Both the position numbers and the translations under genes were made by a program. A DNA stretch of 64,000 nt. It comes from Dactylorhiza incarnata. Its lineage: Eukaryota > Streptophyta > Magnoliopsida > Asparagales > Orchidaceae. Positions 10,695 to 22,273 of this stretch are shown piece after piece. Location: positions 3,658,001 through 3,722,000 of the forward strand of contig JAWHQI010000185.1 in NCBI GenBank assembly GCA_033032865.1. Direction: 5' to 3'. Numbering within the stretch: the stretch's first letter is position 1; each line of letters begins with the position of its first letter. The notes below the pieces were generated by a model. That model worked only from the letters and a program-made list of their open reading frames with translations. It made no database searches and was not told where the DNA came from.

Positions 10695-12560
10695 GGGCAA
10701 GGAGAAGCTGCAAAGGAAGTTCTGGTGGAGTTTCCTATTTCACCAGGTGCTCTAATTACTTCTAGCTCTGGGACATGTGCTTTAGTTTTTGGAAGCAGTG
10801 GGAGAGATGCTCCAAGTATGTTCGGAAGGAGAGCAAGTCCAGAAGTTGCAGCAGAAGAGGTGGTTCAGGGTAAAGCCCTGCGGAGGACCAAGAGGGCTAT
10901 CATTCTACCAGATATGTATATGGGGGGGGGGGGGGGGGGGGGATATGGTTAGCTTTGTCTCATGTTTCTTTGTTGGCCCCTAGATGAGCGAGAGCATTCA
11001 TGTTTTGAAAATTCCACTGGAGTCATGGAGTGGGGAAGCTATGGATGAGGAGAGGGATGCCCTCAGGGAGAATGATACTTGGGATCTTGTACCGAAGGTT
11101 GATGGCATTACTCCTGTGACATGCAAGTGGGTTTACAAGATGAAGAAGAACGCTGATGGCAGTATTAAGAGGTACAAGGCTCGCCTTGTAGCCCGAGGGT
11201 TCTCTCAACAGTACGGTGAAGACAATGAAGAGACATTTAGTCCTGTTGCCAAGATGACTTCAATTCGGGTTGTGATTGCGTTGGCAGCTTGCCAAGGTTG
11301 GAAGATTTGACAACTCGATGTGAAGAATGCTTTTCCTTCTGACGAGATTGACAAGGATATCTTTATGGTGCAAGCCCCTGGCTATGTTTCTGTATCTCAT
11401 CCAGGACATGTCTGCAAGCTCAAGAAGGCTCTTTATGGCTTGAAGCAAGATCCTCGGCTGTGGTATGGAAAGATCGCAGAATACCTCAAATTTTGTGGAT
11501 ACTTTGCTTTAGATTTTGATTCAAGCATGTTTGTAAAGAAGACAGGGGAGCTGCAAGTTTTGGTACTGTTGTACATAGATGACATGATCATCACAGGGAA
11601 CTCTAAGAATGAGATAGCTAGGCTCCAGGCTGAACTAGCTATCAGATTTGAGATGAAGGATTTAGGTGAGCTCCACCATTTCCTTGGTCTTGAGGTGGAC
11701 AGGAAAGAGAGCGGTGTGCTCATTTCACAGAAGGGCTATGCGGAACAGATCGTGAAACGGTTCGGCATGGAAGAGAGGAAAAGTATCTCTACTCCACTAG
11801 AAGTTGGTTTGAAACATCGACGTGATGAGGGAAGGGTTCTTTTGGATCCTCTGGTTTCTAGGCTTTGGTTGGAAGCCTGATTTATCTGACGATTACGAGG
11901 CTGAATATTGCTTATTCTGTAGGCTGAGTAGGTCGATATATGGCAGAGCCACAAAAATCTCATCTAGTGGCGGCAAGGAGCATTCTGAAGTATGTGAAGT
12001 CCACCTCTGATATGGGTCTCCTTTATGGGAGGGATATGGGTCTCCTTTATGGGAGGGACTCAAGGGTCAATCTGCATGGTTACACGGATGGTGATTATGG
12101 AGGAGATTTAGATGATCGGAAGTCAACTTCTGGTTATGTCTTTATGACCAGCTCCACGACTATCTCGTGGTGCAGCAAGAGGAAGGTTAAAGTGCCTATC
12201 TCCACTACGGAAGCAGAATACAAGGCTTCGGCCTTTGCAGCTCAGGAAGCCATATGGCTTAGAAGGCTAGTGGGTGACATGCATGAGGAAATGTGAGGTC
12301 CTACTCTGTTTTGTCGTGACAATGAGAGTGCCCTTAAACTAGTCAATAATCCAGTTTGTCATGCACGGACCAAGCACATGGAGATCGAGCATCACTTCAT
12401 TCAGGAGAAGGTGCTGGAGCGATCTTTGATGGATGAATATGTGCGGAGCGAGCACAATGTCACGGACATCTTCACAAAGCAGCTGTCGAAGGGACCTTTT
12501 GATCGGTTACGAAGTTGGCTTGGGCTGACTTCCACTTCCCACTTCGAGGGGGAGTGTTGA
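10695..12560 (+). pseudogene. Element B linker, reverse transcriptase and RNase H (broken)
   Basis: The linker contains a run of 21 G (10922-10942) just before the conserved MVSFVSCFF-like stretch. RT shows KARLVARGFSQQYGED, a stop at 11308, QLDVKNAF, LYGLKQDPR and an intact LLYIDDMI near 11570. A frameshift lies near 11870. RNase H shows YTDGDYGG, STTEAEYKA and RDNESAL. An 8-residue unit, MGLLYGRD, is duplicated in tandem (24 bp, 12011-12058). A stop TGA at 12294-12296 precedes the last segment, which ends GEC-stop across the LTR border as in A and I. Confidence 0.87.
12545..12554 (+). other. Element B polypurine tract
   Basis: The purine run cgagggggag lies directly before the LTR start TGTTGAATTTTTG. 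Confidence 0.8.
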
Positions 12561-12583
12561 ATTTTTGAAGTGGAAGAGGAAGT

Positions 12584-13692
12584 TGTTGGACATGTGTGTC
12601 ACATCCCTTTGTTTGAGAATAACAAACCCCATATGGAAGCTGTTGTCTTGCTTGTCATGTGTTTATAGTGTGTAGGAACGATAGGTGCAATACTCCATAG
12701 GTAAAAAGCATCTTGGAATCAAATTCTCTGAATGGAGCACTTCCGCCGGTGCTAGGGATACATCAGGCATTAGCGCTACAGTGGGCGGTAGCGCTACCGC
12801 CCGACGCTAGCACAAGCTCCTGCCACATCACCACATAGCGATAGTTTCATAACCGCCTCTACACGACCTCAACCACAGGCCCTAGGTGCTACCACAGGCG
12901 CTAACTCTAAGTTCTATAAAATGGAGCTTTCTCTCTCATTTTGGCAACACATCCGAGAGAGAATACTAGTGCCAACTTTCTAAAGCTGTTACTCTGCTGA
13001 AAGTTGATCTCCCACTCAAAACTAAAGAAGGTTTTTGGAGGAGGCCTATGTCACGCTACATCCAAAGGACAATTTATTTGACCTCGCTCATACTACAACG
13101 ATCCATCAGCTCCAACTTCAGAAGATCTCATATATGGAGTTTTTATTATTGTTATCATTATTTTCATTCCATCCATTTTGTAATCGTATAGAGAAATGTC
13201 CTTGTGTTGGCGACTAGGTCCTTGCGCGGCTTAGGGTGAATTCGCCGCGTGTGTTGGAGACTAGGTGTAGGTGATTAGATATAGGTGGTGCTTGAGGTCA
13301 TATCCAGGGAAGGATTGACTAGAGCGGCTTGAGGCCATATCCAGGGAAGGATAGGCTAAAGCCACCGATTCGTGGGGATACGAGTCAGTATAGAAAAGGA
13401 AAAAGTAATTGTATTTGTACGCCTCTGATTTCTAGCGATATTGAAATCAAATGTATGTAAACACTTTTTTATCTAATACAACCATGTCTCTATTTGTGTT
13501 TACTTGATTTCCATCATTTGGCTAGAATTCTAAAATTGCAAATTACATTATTTTCTTCCTTTAGCTAAATTGTTATTTCACTCTCGTTTACTTTAAAACA
13601 ATTTAGTAAATTGCATAATCTTATAAAAAGATTTTTATTCCCTTATTCAGCCCCACCCCCCCTCCCCTCTAAGGGAGCCTATCGATCCAACA
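12584..13692 (+). repeat. Solo LTR S of the C family, with target duplication
   Basis: Starts TGTTGGACATG, ends GATCCAACA, and is flanked by the perfect duplication gaagt (12579-12583 and 13693-13697). It matches the LTRs of C (15293-16446), for example gaataacaaa..cc, ttggcgactaggtc and the end acctaccgatccaaca. No primer site or internal region follows, so this is a solo LTR left by recombination between the two LTRs of an inserted C-type element. TATA box at 12915-12921. A GGTAGCGCTACCGC-type motif cluster lies at 12740-12895. A tandem pair of about 39 bp built on catatccagggaaggat lies at about 13287-13362. Confidence 0.92.
12915..12921 (+). promoter_or_regulatory. TATA box of solo LTR S
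   Basis: The sequence is tataaaa in gttctataaaatgg, just downstream of the GCGCTA motif cluster. It is equivalent to the box at 26257-26263 in C. Confidence 0.65.
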
Positions 13693-14721
13693 GAAGTGGG
13701 TTGGATGATCTGAAGGAGGCAGACTGTAAAGACCGTGCGGGCTCTCTGTCTTTATTATCTTTGGCAGTCTGAAGGAGTCATATTATAGAGACCACACAGT
13801 CTGCGTGGGATCTCTGGCCCTTTTGTTTTGGACGGCGAGTTTTCCAAGTTACGGTGGTCGGGCGTTCTACTATGCTGAGACCACACGCGATCTAGATGGA
13901 CGGTTATTGCACCTCTTTCGGTAGGTGACGTCATCCGTCTGTTTGCCTATTAATTAAGGTGCAGTGCCCATCATTCACAATCGAGAACTATAAGGAATAT
14001 AGCTTGGGTTGTTTGTGCTGGTCTCACTTTTGAGGTCGTGTGGTCTGGAAGTTGTTGACTATTTGTTGTGTTCACAGGTTAGCGGTCAGCATTCAACAGT
14101 CTTCTTACTTTCCTAGCTTTGAATAACCAGTTCGCCAACAGCCTCCTCTGGGTGATCTGAGTTTAGTTATTAGGATATTCGCAGCAAGCTCAGCGATCAG
14201 GCGACCTAACGGTCTGGCAAACTGAGTTGCGGTCAGGCGACAGCTTTTGCAGTTCAATAATCTATTCACGGTAGCCTCTTTGATTATGTGATTGTGCGGT
14301 CAAGTGATCAAGAAGCACGGACAGGTTATTTTTCCAGCAGTCCAATAAATCAGCAACTCATGCGGTTTGAATTGGCGGTCTGGCAGGTAGCATGTTGGCA
14401 ACCTGTGTTGTTCACGTGACCTCAGTGTTTTCATGCGGTCTGACATTTTCAGTGGTCTTTGGCAGTCTGAGTTATTATGATCGCTAGTTATTGTTTGTCT
14501 CTATTGTTTCACCCTGTATTCTGATGAATCAAGTCTCGCTATATATACATTGCATTGTAAAGTGATTGTTTATATTCAAGATCATTTTTCTCTTCTATTG
14601 TTGCTAGTTACTTAGCTTGGTATGGTTGTAGTGTTCCTGCGCCTATTTCCTGCTTCTATATTTCTTCTTTGTATCTGAGCTAAAATTTATCACTAGATAT
14701 CAGAGATATAAAATTTTAACA

Positions 14722-15292
14722 CAGGCATGGAAGAATTTAAGTGAAAGAAATTTAAACAATATACATTTCCACTCTTAGTTCCAATTAAGGTAGCCTCAGA
14801 GTCTAAGGATTTCTTAAATAAGCACTTATCTTTGTGGAAAATAATAACATAACCTAGATCACAAAGCTGACTTATGCTTATGAGATTATGATTCAATCCC
14901 TCCACGTAAGCTACCTTTGTGATGGTGACTAAGCCATTAGAAATGTTACCATAGTCTTTGGTCACCCCTTTTTCTGAACCTCCAAATATGATTATTGGTC
15001 CATTCTTCACAGGGGTGAAGTTTCTTAGATAGCTCCCTACTCCAGTCATGTGTCTAGAGCTTCCACTGTCCAAATACCAAATAGGAGATTTGTTGGCATT
15101 TGGACATACCTGCAAGAAAAATTACTTACCCTTAGGCACGCAATTTGATTTGGGTCCTTTATTCTATTAGGGGGATAAACTGAGACAACACACCTCTAAG
15201 TGGTCTACACTGTCTTTGCATTAGGCCCTGTTGGGTTGAACCAACAGTCCAAGGCAAAGTGACCCACTTTCCCACAACACCAACACTCATAT
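14722..15292 (-). pseudogene. Element D (host) second zinc knuckle, protease and GAG-pre-integrase
   Basis: On the minus strand from 15292 there is a CCHC-like knuckle (ECWCCGKVGHFALDC, about 15240-15290), then the protease motif IWYLDSGSSRHMTG near 15060 with DSG intact, then GAG-pre-integrase (YVEGLNHNLISISQLCDLGY). It is cut at 14722 by insertion B and continues at 7283. The upstream side is cut at 15292 by insertion C and continues at 27039. The same order and similar sequence occur in F at 40500-41300. Confidence 0.88.
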
Positions 15293-16446
15293 TGTTGGAA
15301 TATGGTCTTCCGCATCTCCTATGTTTGCGAATAACAAATCCTATTTGTATTTGATCTTGTGTGTCTAAGTGTGCAGGAAACAAATCCATATGACTCAAGG
15401 ATAACATATGAAGGTTGCAACCAAATTTGAAGCCAGAATTCCAACATGTCCACTAGCGCCGACGGTAGCACCTAGCGCTGGCGCTAGCTCTTATTAGAGC
15501 AATTTCGGGAGCTATTTTAGAAGGCGATATCGCCAGACGGTAGCGGATAGCGCTGACGGTGGCGCAAAGTTTTTAGAGAGGTTTCCTTGGAATGTAGATA
15601 CACAACATGCATAATATTTCCTAATACAGGATAACGTCGGCGGTAGCGCTCGCGCATGTGCTAGCTCCAAGGCGATAAAAGTACCCCTTGGCTCCGTATT
15701 TTTCTTCACCTCACACCCCTAAATTCCAAAGCTTCAAGTCATATCATATAGAGGAAGGTTTAGAGAGATACTCCCACAAATCAATGAAGGCTTAAGGAGA
15801 TCCATGGAGAAGATTTCAACACGCGTCATCTTCGTGACGAAAGACCACATTGACTATGACCATACTCTGTGGGACTTCATCTACTTCTCCAAGAGATCCA
15901 CAAAGTGGGAGTTTTTCATATTGTTGCATATTTCACATCCTTATTATTGTAATCACGTAGTAAATTCACCTCGTGTTGGCGACTAGGTCTGGGTAATACT
16001 TAGGGCAGAAATTCGCCTCGTGTTGGCGAGTAGGTCTATGGTGTAGATCTAGGGGGTGTTCCAGGACATATCCGATGGAGGATTTGCTAAAGCGACTCGA
16101 GGCTGTATCTGGGGGAGGATAGGCTAAAGCCACCGGTTCGTGGGGATACGAGTCGGGATAGAAAACTAAAAAGTCCTTTTACTATTCGCCTTCGATTTCT
16201 AGCGTTATTGAAATCTATTTTTGTAATCAATTTTATTAATAGTAATCATGTCTCTCTTTGTGTAATAAAATAAATTTGTTCTTCATTTCTCTAAATTGTT
16301 TATTATCCTCTCTTTCATGATAAATCAATTTAAATCTTTATTCAAAATCACTATTTTAATCTCTTGGCTTTTTAAGTATTACAAAATATAATAAAAGTTT
16401 TAAAACCCGTATTCACCCCCCTCTAAGGGCACCTACCGATCCAACA
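15293..16446 (+). repeat. Element C 5' LTR
   Basis: Starts TGTTGGAATATGG and ends GATCCAACA, two bases before the primer site. About 1154 bp, matched by 25902-27038. A cluster of palindromic GCGCTAGCGC / GGCGGTAGCG motifs lies at about 15455-15660, upstream of a TATA-like gataaaag at 15674-15681. The sequence ends with a C-run (ttcacccccctctaagg), as in Sireviruses. Confidence 0.9.
15674..15681 (+). promoter_or_regulatory. Degenerate TATA box of element C 5' LTR
   Basis: gataaaag, against tataaaaag in the 3' LTR (26257-26265). Both lie immediately downstream of the GCGCTA motif cluster. Confidence 0.55.
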
Positions 16447-16448
16447 AG

Positions 16449-16460
16449 TGGTATCAGAGG
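16449..16460 (+). other. Element C primer binding site (initiator Met tRNA)
   Basis: tggtatcagagg, two bases after the LTR end. It matches the initiator Met tRNA complement at 11 of 12 positions. Confidence 0.85.
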
Positions 16461-16494
16461 GGTTTTATTCCAAACGGTCTAGCAACCAAGAATA

Positions 16495-18046
16495 ATGGCG
16501 TCTCATGATCTCGCTTTTACTAGTGGGGAAAATTTATATAATGATGAAAAATCTCTTGCACCACCTTTATTTGAAGGGAGAAATTATAAAGGGTGGAAAA
16601 TTTTAATGGAAAGGTTTATTAAAACTTTAGATATCTAAGCCTCGAATATTGCAATTGTAAGACCAGCGGATGAAAAAATAAAAAGGAACGTCACCAAAAT
16701 GCAAAGGCTTTGAATAGTATTATTTGTGCTTTATCTCAAGAAATTTTCAAAGTGTTATATTGTTTTTCTAGTGCATACAAAGTGTGGAAATTTTTTGATG
16801 AAATGTTTGATTTTCCTCTCACAGGTATGGAACAAACTCAAGAATTGGAGAACATACAAGCTTGCACAGATATTCAAGAAAGCTCCTCTCATGAAGAATC
16901 AATTGAGTGCACATCAAGTGAAAGAGAACAAGAAATCTTATCTTTGGAAGAGGACTGCCAAAAAGATGTCAAAGGAACTATTTGTTCAAATCTTGCCTCT
17001 TCCGATAGCAATGTAAGGAAATCAAATCCTACTCTTTTTGTTCACATCTTGCCTCTTCCGATAGCAATGTAAGTGAAGAAATTGAAAATCGCTAATGAGA
17101 AATTTCGCTTTGAAAATAAAAATTAAAAAGCAAAAATTAATATAGAATCATATTCTAATTCATCTAGTTTTACCCATGTCTCTTTAAAAGAAAATATTAC
17201 ACCTTTTATAGAATTGAATGATTTAAAAGAATATTACAAGGAACTTGAAAATGAATTTCTTTTTGTAAAAGAACATAATAAAAAATTGTCTTTAAAAATT
17301 CAACTTTGAAAAGTGATTGTGCTAGATGCCAAAATTATAAAATTGAAATCAAGGAGATGGATGTAACATTTGAGGAATTTAGAAATAACTATCAAAATCA
17401 TATTGACTCTATTGTTTCCACTCTTAAGAATAACACAATTGCTTATAATAAAGCTAGACATAATGTCAAAGTTAAAAATTATGAATTGGAAAATAAAGTT
17501 AACATGCTTAAAGAAAATATAAAGAAAAATTCCCAACACATAAATTCAAAATATAAAGCCAATTCCAAAGGAAAGTTAATATGAATTTTCATAATCTTTC
17601 TAAGCATAATATAGGAAATAAAAAACAACAAAAGCTTGTAAATGAAATTCCAAATCCCTATCATCATTATCATTTACAACATAATTGTTCCTCCAACATA
17701 AAATTAAATGCAAAAAAATATACTTTAAGTAATAAAATCATAAATCATTTTTATCCAAATATTCAAGTTAATCACAATGAAAATTTGATGCATAAGAATA
17801 ACATTAAACCATAGTTTTAATGGAGACCTAAAATTAAAAATGAAACATTAACTTCACATGATAGGATCCATTCATCAATATCTACCCACAAACCTTTATG
17901 TTATATTTGGGTACCCAAAGGAACCACCACACTTGGTCCCCTTTGGATACCTAAATCTCTTATTCATTAGATATCAACAAATGCACGAAGTAGAATCTTT
18001 TCAAAATGAAATATACAAATTTCTACTTCATGATATGCATTAATGT
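16495..18046 (+). pseudogene. Element C gag remnant (broken)
   Basis: ATG at 16495 opens a gag-like start (PPLFEGRNYKGWKILMERF) with a stop near 16636. A frameshift follows, then SIICALSQEIFKVLYCFSSA (from 16713), typical of plant copia gag. Then come acidic and Ser-rich stretches and a coiled-coil-like part (17306-17584, ELENKVNMLKENIKK). A motif CYIWVPKG near 17898 resembles the end of Sirevirus gag. Many stops and shifts. A tandem duplication of 57-bp period (copies of cttgcctcttccgatagcaa near 16993 and 17050) lies inside. No protease or pol follows. Confidence 0.65.
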
Positions 18047-18910
18047 CTCATTATTTTTCTTTTTAAGCTATCTTGTGATGGTCATCTTATATATTATTGG
18101 AAATATGATTTTATCTCTTTAAGCTTAATAAGTTTAGAAATCTAATTAATCAATAATCAAAGTCATATTTTATCATGACGACCTATCTATCTTTGTTATA
18201 TTCATTGCCAATAAATATCTTATATTATCCACATAAATCAAACTCTAAATTTTTTATGAGATATTTTTCTAAATTAATAAAATCATGAACTTTTTTTCTC
18301 TTTCGAAAAATTTTGAGTCTATAAATTTTAAATATTTAGTTTGGGTAGAAACCAATAATACTTAAATATCTTTAGAAAGTGAGATTTGGGATGTCACCCC
18401 ATCATATCTCCTAGTACTGGTCGAACCCCTCACAGGGTACACCTCAGGAAGTCCAAGATCCACTTTAAATTGCTAAGTCCAACTAAAAGTCTAGCAAATA
18501 TCAAATTAATTATAGACTCATACAATAATCGAAAAAGAAAACTATCATTATTTTTTAGAAAAATATATATATATTCATAATTCTTGATTAAAAATAAAGT
18601 CATAAAAGAACAAATGTATTATCATACTAACATTGTATCTTAATGAATATTATTAGTTATCGTGCTAATCTCATGCAATCTTAGTTATCATATGTTTAAT
18701 GTAAAAATAGAAAATTTGGAACATAGAATTCATGATATCTATGAGGTTTTATAGTATCCTTCTAAAATTCAAACAATCTTATAGTTTATTAATCATTCTT
18801 AAACTTAGAATGTTTTGTATGTCTATGATCATATACCGATATTGTATTTCTCATAATAGCGGGGGCGTAGGATTGGATGCATTAGAGACCTAACCTTCTA
18901 AGTCATGTCT
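18047..18910 (+). other. AT-rich non-coding internal part of element C
   Basis: No convincing coding sequence. Mostly A/T with scattered simple stretches. One GC-richer patch at 18385-18455 (gtcaccccatcatatctcc, ctagtactggtcgaacccc) stands out but could not be assigned. It ends at the insertion point of H. Confidence 0.5.
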
Positions 18911-20114
18911 TGTTAAAGTTTCCATAGATCTAGGAGTGAGCAGGAATTGTATAACTAAAAGTTCAAGCCAAACAACCAGAAGCACCTGAAGCAAACACGA
19001 TCTTTTTTTATAAGCAAAATTCTTCATTACAGGGCGAGGTATACATGGCGAGACATGATTTCGCCAGTACACAAAAAACAAAAGAGAAAAGCAGTAGAAA
19101 AGAAAACCAGCGGTTTGCCAACTTGAGACCGCCTAACTACCCGACCTGACTGTCCACCCGACTAGAAAACTAGATCGCCCGAACTGCCTGCTTGCGCCTT
19201 GATCAACACCAACTGAGAACCACACGAACTCACGAACTCCACTGATCCTCCCAAACTCCAGCAACCCGCACTGCAAGCCGAGAGACCGCCCGAACACCTT
19301 CAAAGGAGGAGGTGACTGCTGCTACCCGCATAATCCGCAGAAGCTGCATAAAACAAGTTCGATCAGCTAGCCGACCGGATACAAAAAACAGACCACAAGA
19401 ACAGGTCGCGATCTCAGCTTACACTTGGTGCTATATATTTGCTGCTACAGTGGCTCCTATTTATAGGCAGGCGACCTGATTCAGTCACCACCCTATGAGA
19501 TAGGATCACCACCCATTGATCGAGCGACCAGACCGGTCAACCCACGCGACCAGCAAAAGATCCTCATGCTTAGTGAGCTCGCCAACTTCAACAAAAGCCG
19601 CGCGATCATGACAACTCGCTCGGTCATGTCGCTCACCACCTGTGTTCACCACCCGACCTCCTCCAGAGACCGCAAACACACCAGACCGACTAGCGCATAG
19701 CCCGCCAAGTCGATCAAACACCTGTGACCGCATATGGCAGCTGATCGCCGAAGGACCAGCCATGCAAACACAACCCGAGACCGCACGACTAAGACAACCT
19801 TAGTCCGTGTGCACCACAAAGAACCCAAACAGCCTCCTGACCGGGCTGCCCGCACCACGCGGTCACAAGAACCAGACCGCGTGCCACCCTTACCAGGTAG
19901 AAACCTCCTCTGCCACGCGGTCAGACAACCAGACCGCGCGACCTCACCTCAGCACCCTTGGACAGAAGAATGGTGATTACGCCGAGTAGCCCGTGGCTAG
20001 ACCAAAGAGGTCAAACCGCCAGAGGAGACCGCAAGACCGTGCGGTTAGACCAAACCGAGCGGTTTTCCCCCAGACCGCCAACTTCACAAAACTCACACTT
20101 CCACATTTTCAACA
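18911..20114 (-). repeat. Element H 3' LTR
   Basis: On the minus strand it starts TGTTGAAAATGTGG at 20114 and ends AAACTTTAACA at 18911. It aligns with the A LTR (3123-4277). It is extremely rich in AGACCGC / GCGGTCT (for example around 19840-20080), with a TATA box at 19458-19465. Small plus-strand reading frames here are fortuitous. Confidence 0.87.
19458..19465 (-). promoter_or_regulatory. TATA box of element H LTR
   Basis: tataaata on the minus strand within gcctataaatagg, identical in context to the A LTR box. Confidence 0.72.
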
Positions 20115-20124
20115 CTCCCCCTTG
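20115..20124 (-). other. Element H polypurine tract
   Basis: Minus-strand aagggggag directly before the LTR. Confidence 0.8.
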
Positions 20125-20236
20125 AAGTGGGACATTGAAAACAGTCCAAGTAAACTCCGTAGTCAAGTAAACGGCCCCTTCGCCAATGCCTTTGTGAAGT
20201 TGTCAGCAATGTTGTCCTGACTCTGAACATGCTCGA

Positions 20237-22273
20237 CTAAAAGAGACCCCTCCAGCACCTTCTCACGAATGAAATGATGCTCGATCTTGATATGCTTGGT
20301 CCTCCCATGACAACTGGATTAGTAACCAGTTTGAGAGCACTCTCGTTGTCTCCGCGGAGCAGAGTCGAACCCCGCACCTCCTTATGGAGATCTCCAACTA
20401 ACCTTCTAAGCCAGATGGCTTCTTGAGCTGCCAAGGCCGAAGCCTTGTATTCCGCTTCCGTGGTTGAGACAGACACGGAATCCTGCTTCTTACTGCACGA
20501 AGATATAGCCATGGGGCCCGCCATGAAGACGTATCCAGACGTCGACTTCCGATCATCTGAATCTCCGCCGTAATCGGCATCCATGTATCCATGCACCTCG
20601 AAGCCCGCATCCCTTCTGTACAGGAGACCCATATACGAAGTCGCCTTGACATACTTCAATATATTCTTGGCCGCTAGAAGATGAGGCATCCGTGGTTCCT
20701 CCATATAACGCCTCACCCTGCCAAGTGCATATGCAATATTCGGTCTGGTAATCGTCAGATAGATCAAGCTCCCAACCAGAGCCCGGAACACCAACGGATC
20801 TTCCAGAATTCTCCCCTCATCCTTGCGAAGTTTCATGGCATTCTCCAGAGGTGTGGAGATGCACTTCCCTTCCTTCATGCCAAACCGTTCCATGATTCGC
20901 TCTACATATCCAGCCTGGGACACCAGCACTCCACTTTCCTTCCTATGCACCTCGAGTCCAAGGAAATGGTGAAGCTCACCTAAGTCCTTCATCTCGAACC
21001 TGATAGATAGCTCAGCTCGAAGCCTTGCTACTTCCTCCTTTGAATTCCCCATCACGATCATATCGTCGATGTAAAGCAGCACGATGACTTGAAGCTCCCT
21101 GCTCTTCTTGACGAACAAGCTTGAGTCTAAGTCTGAAGCACCAAAACCGCAGAATAAAAGATACTCTGTTATCTTTCTATACCACGCCCTCGGTGCTTGC
21201 TTCAACCCATACAGGGCCTTCTTCAACTTGCAGACATGCTCCGGAAAATCTTCAGATACGAAGCCTGGTGGTTGGACCATGAAGATGTCCATGTCAATCT
21301 CGCCGTACAAGAATGCATTCTTTACATCGAGCTGCCAAATCTCCCACCCCCAACACGCTGCCAAGGCAATCATAACCTGAACTGAAGTCATTTTTTCCAC
21401 CGGATCGAATGTCTCTTCATAGTCTTCACCATATTGCTGCGAGAATCCCAGAGCCACAAGGCGAGCCTTGTATCGCTCGATACTGCCGTCTGCCTTCTTC
21501 TTGAGCTTGTAGACCCACTTGCATGTCACAGGGGTGATACCCTTGGTCTTGGGCACCAGAGACCAAGTCTCATTCTTCTCAAGAGCACTCATCTCTTCCC
21601 GCATAGATGAATCCCACTGTTCCACGCCTTTGGCCTTTTCAAAGCTCGATGGCTCCCTCTCATCCAAGGGACCAGCAAAGAAACACGAGACAAAGCTCAC
21701 CATGTTTCCTCCTATATAGTGATCAGGGGCAATTATGGTTTGCTTCGATCTCCGCAACTCCTTCCCCTGACTCACAGTATCCTCAACTGCTTCTTCTCTT
21801 GTACCCCTTCTAGACGTACTTGGAGCATCGCTCCCCCTGTTTCCTGATCCAGAAGCCTCTGCCTCAGAACTAGAAATTGATGGACCACCTGGTGACACAG
21901 ACAGCTCCTCCTGAATATTTTCCACACCTTTCTTCGGCTCCTCGACCCTACTTTCTGGTAGCTCAACACCAGAACTTCCCTTGTAAGACGTCACCTCATC
22001 GAACATGACATCGTGAGATACGACAAATCTCCGCGTCTCTGGGTCCATGCACTTCCAGCCCTTCTTCTGATCATCATAACCCACGAAGACTAGCTTCCTT
22101 GCATTCGCATCTAGCTTCGTCCGAAGCGCATATGGAACGTGCACATAGCAGGTGGAACCAAACACCCAAAGGTATGCCATGCTTGGCTTTTCCTTGAACA
22201 TCAATTCATGCGGGGTCTTCATATTGATGGGACTAAGAGGCATCCTGTTGATGACGTAGGCAGCATAAGACAT
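20237..22273 (-). CDS. Element H integrase C-terminus, RT and RNase H (long open frame)
   Basis: 678 codons without interruption, the longest intact pol segment in the window. It starts in the integrase C-terminal part (INRMPLSPINMKTPHELMF, FVGYDDQKKGWK). RT follows with [42 protein letters not shown] and the catalytic LLYIDDMI near 21060. RNase H shows MDADYGGDSDDRKS, STTEAEYKA and RGDNESAL. After TNPV near 20310 a frameshift replaces the expected CHARTKHIEIEHH, so the last ~25 codons are abnormal. Upstream integrase is separated from it by stops. Polymerase and RNase H activity of this segment is plausible but unproven. Confidence 0.85.
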   Translation of the reverse strand: MSYAAYVINRMPLSPINMKTPHELMFKEKPSMAYLWVFGSTCYVHVPYALRTKLDANARKLVFVGYDDQKKGWKCMDPETRRFVVSHDVMFDEVTSYKGSSGVELPESRVEEPKKGVENIQEELSVSPGGPSISSSEAEASGSGNRGSDAPSTSRRGTREEAVEDTVSQGKELRRSKQTIIAPDHYIGGNMVSFVSCFFAGPLDEREPSSFEKAKGVEQWDSSMREEMSALEKNETWSLVPKTKGITPVTCKWVYKLKKKADGSIERYKARLVALGFSQQYGEDYEETFDPVEKMTSVQVMIALAACWGWEIWQLDVKNAFLYGEIDMDIFMVQPPGFVSEDFPEHVCKLKKALYGLKQAPRAWYRKITEYLLFCGFGASDLDSSLFVKKSRELQVIVLLYIDDMIVMGNSKEEVARLRAELSIRFEMKDLGELHHFLGLEVHRKESGVLVSQAGYVERIMERFGMKEGKCISTPLENAMKLRKDEGRILEDPLVFRALVGSLIYLTITRPNIAYALGRVRRYMEEPRMPHLLAAKNILKYVKATSYMGLLYRRDAGFEVHGYMDADYGGDSDDRKSTSGYVFMAGPMAISSCSKKQDSVSVSTTEAEYKASALAAQEAIWLRRLVGDLHKEVRGSTLLRGDNESALKLVTNPVVMGGPSISRSSIISFVRRCWRGLF

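Larger units (their letters stand above)
7284..14721 (+). mobile_element. Element B: complete but decayed Ty1/copia retrotransposon
   Basis: Both LTRs, primer site, gag, pol and polypurine tract are present, and a perfect 5-bp target duplication caggc flanks it (7279-7283 and 14722-14726). Both flanks are pieces of the same minus-strand gene of D, which confirms the boundaries. The 3' LTR holds a separate solo LTR (12584-13692). Same copia family as A, H, I and K by protein and LTR. Confidence 0.93.
12555..14721 (+). repeat. Element B 3' LTR, split by solo LTR S
   Basis: 12555-12583 and 13698-14721 together make a copy of the 5' LTR (7284-8348), ending TTTTAACA. Compared with the 5' copy, many CpG-containing GCGGTCT motifs have decayed to forms such as acagtct, and the TATA box is lost. 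No gene in this stretch. Confidence 0.9.

Noticed and set aside
18385..18460. Faint resemblance to the 3' end of 5S rRNA on the opposite strand (gtcacc, ctagtact)
   Set aside because: The match needs several gaps and covers few conserved blocks; it could equally be an LTR scrap. An alignment to plant 5S genes would decide.
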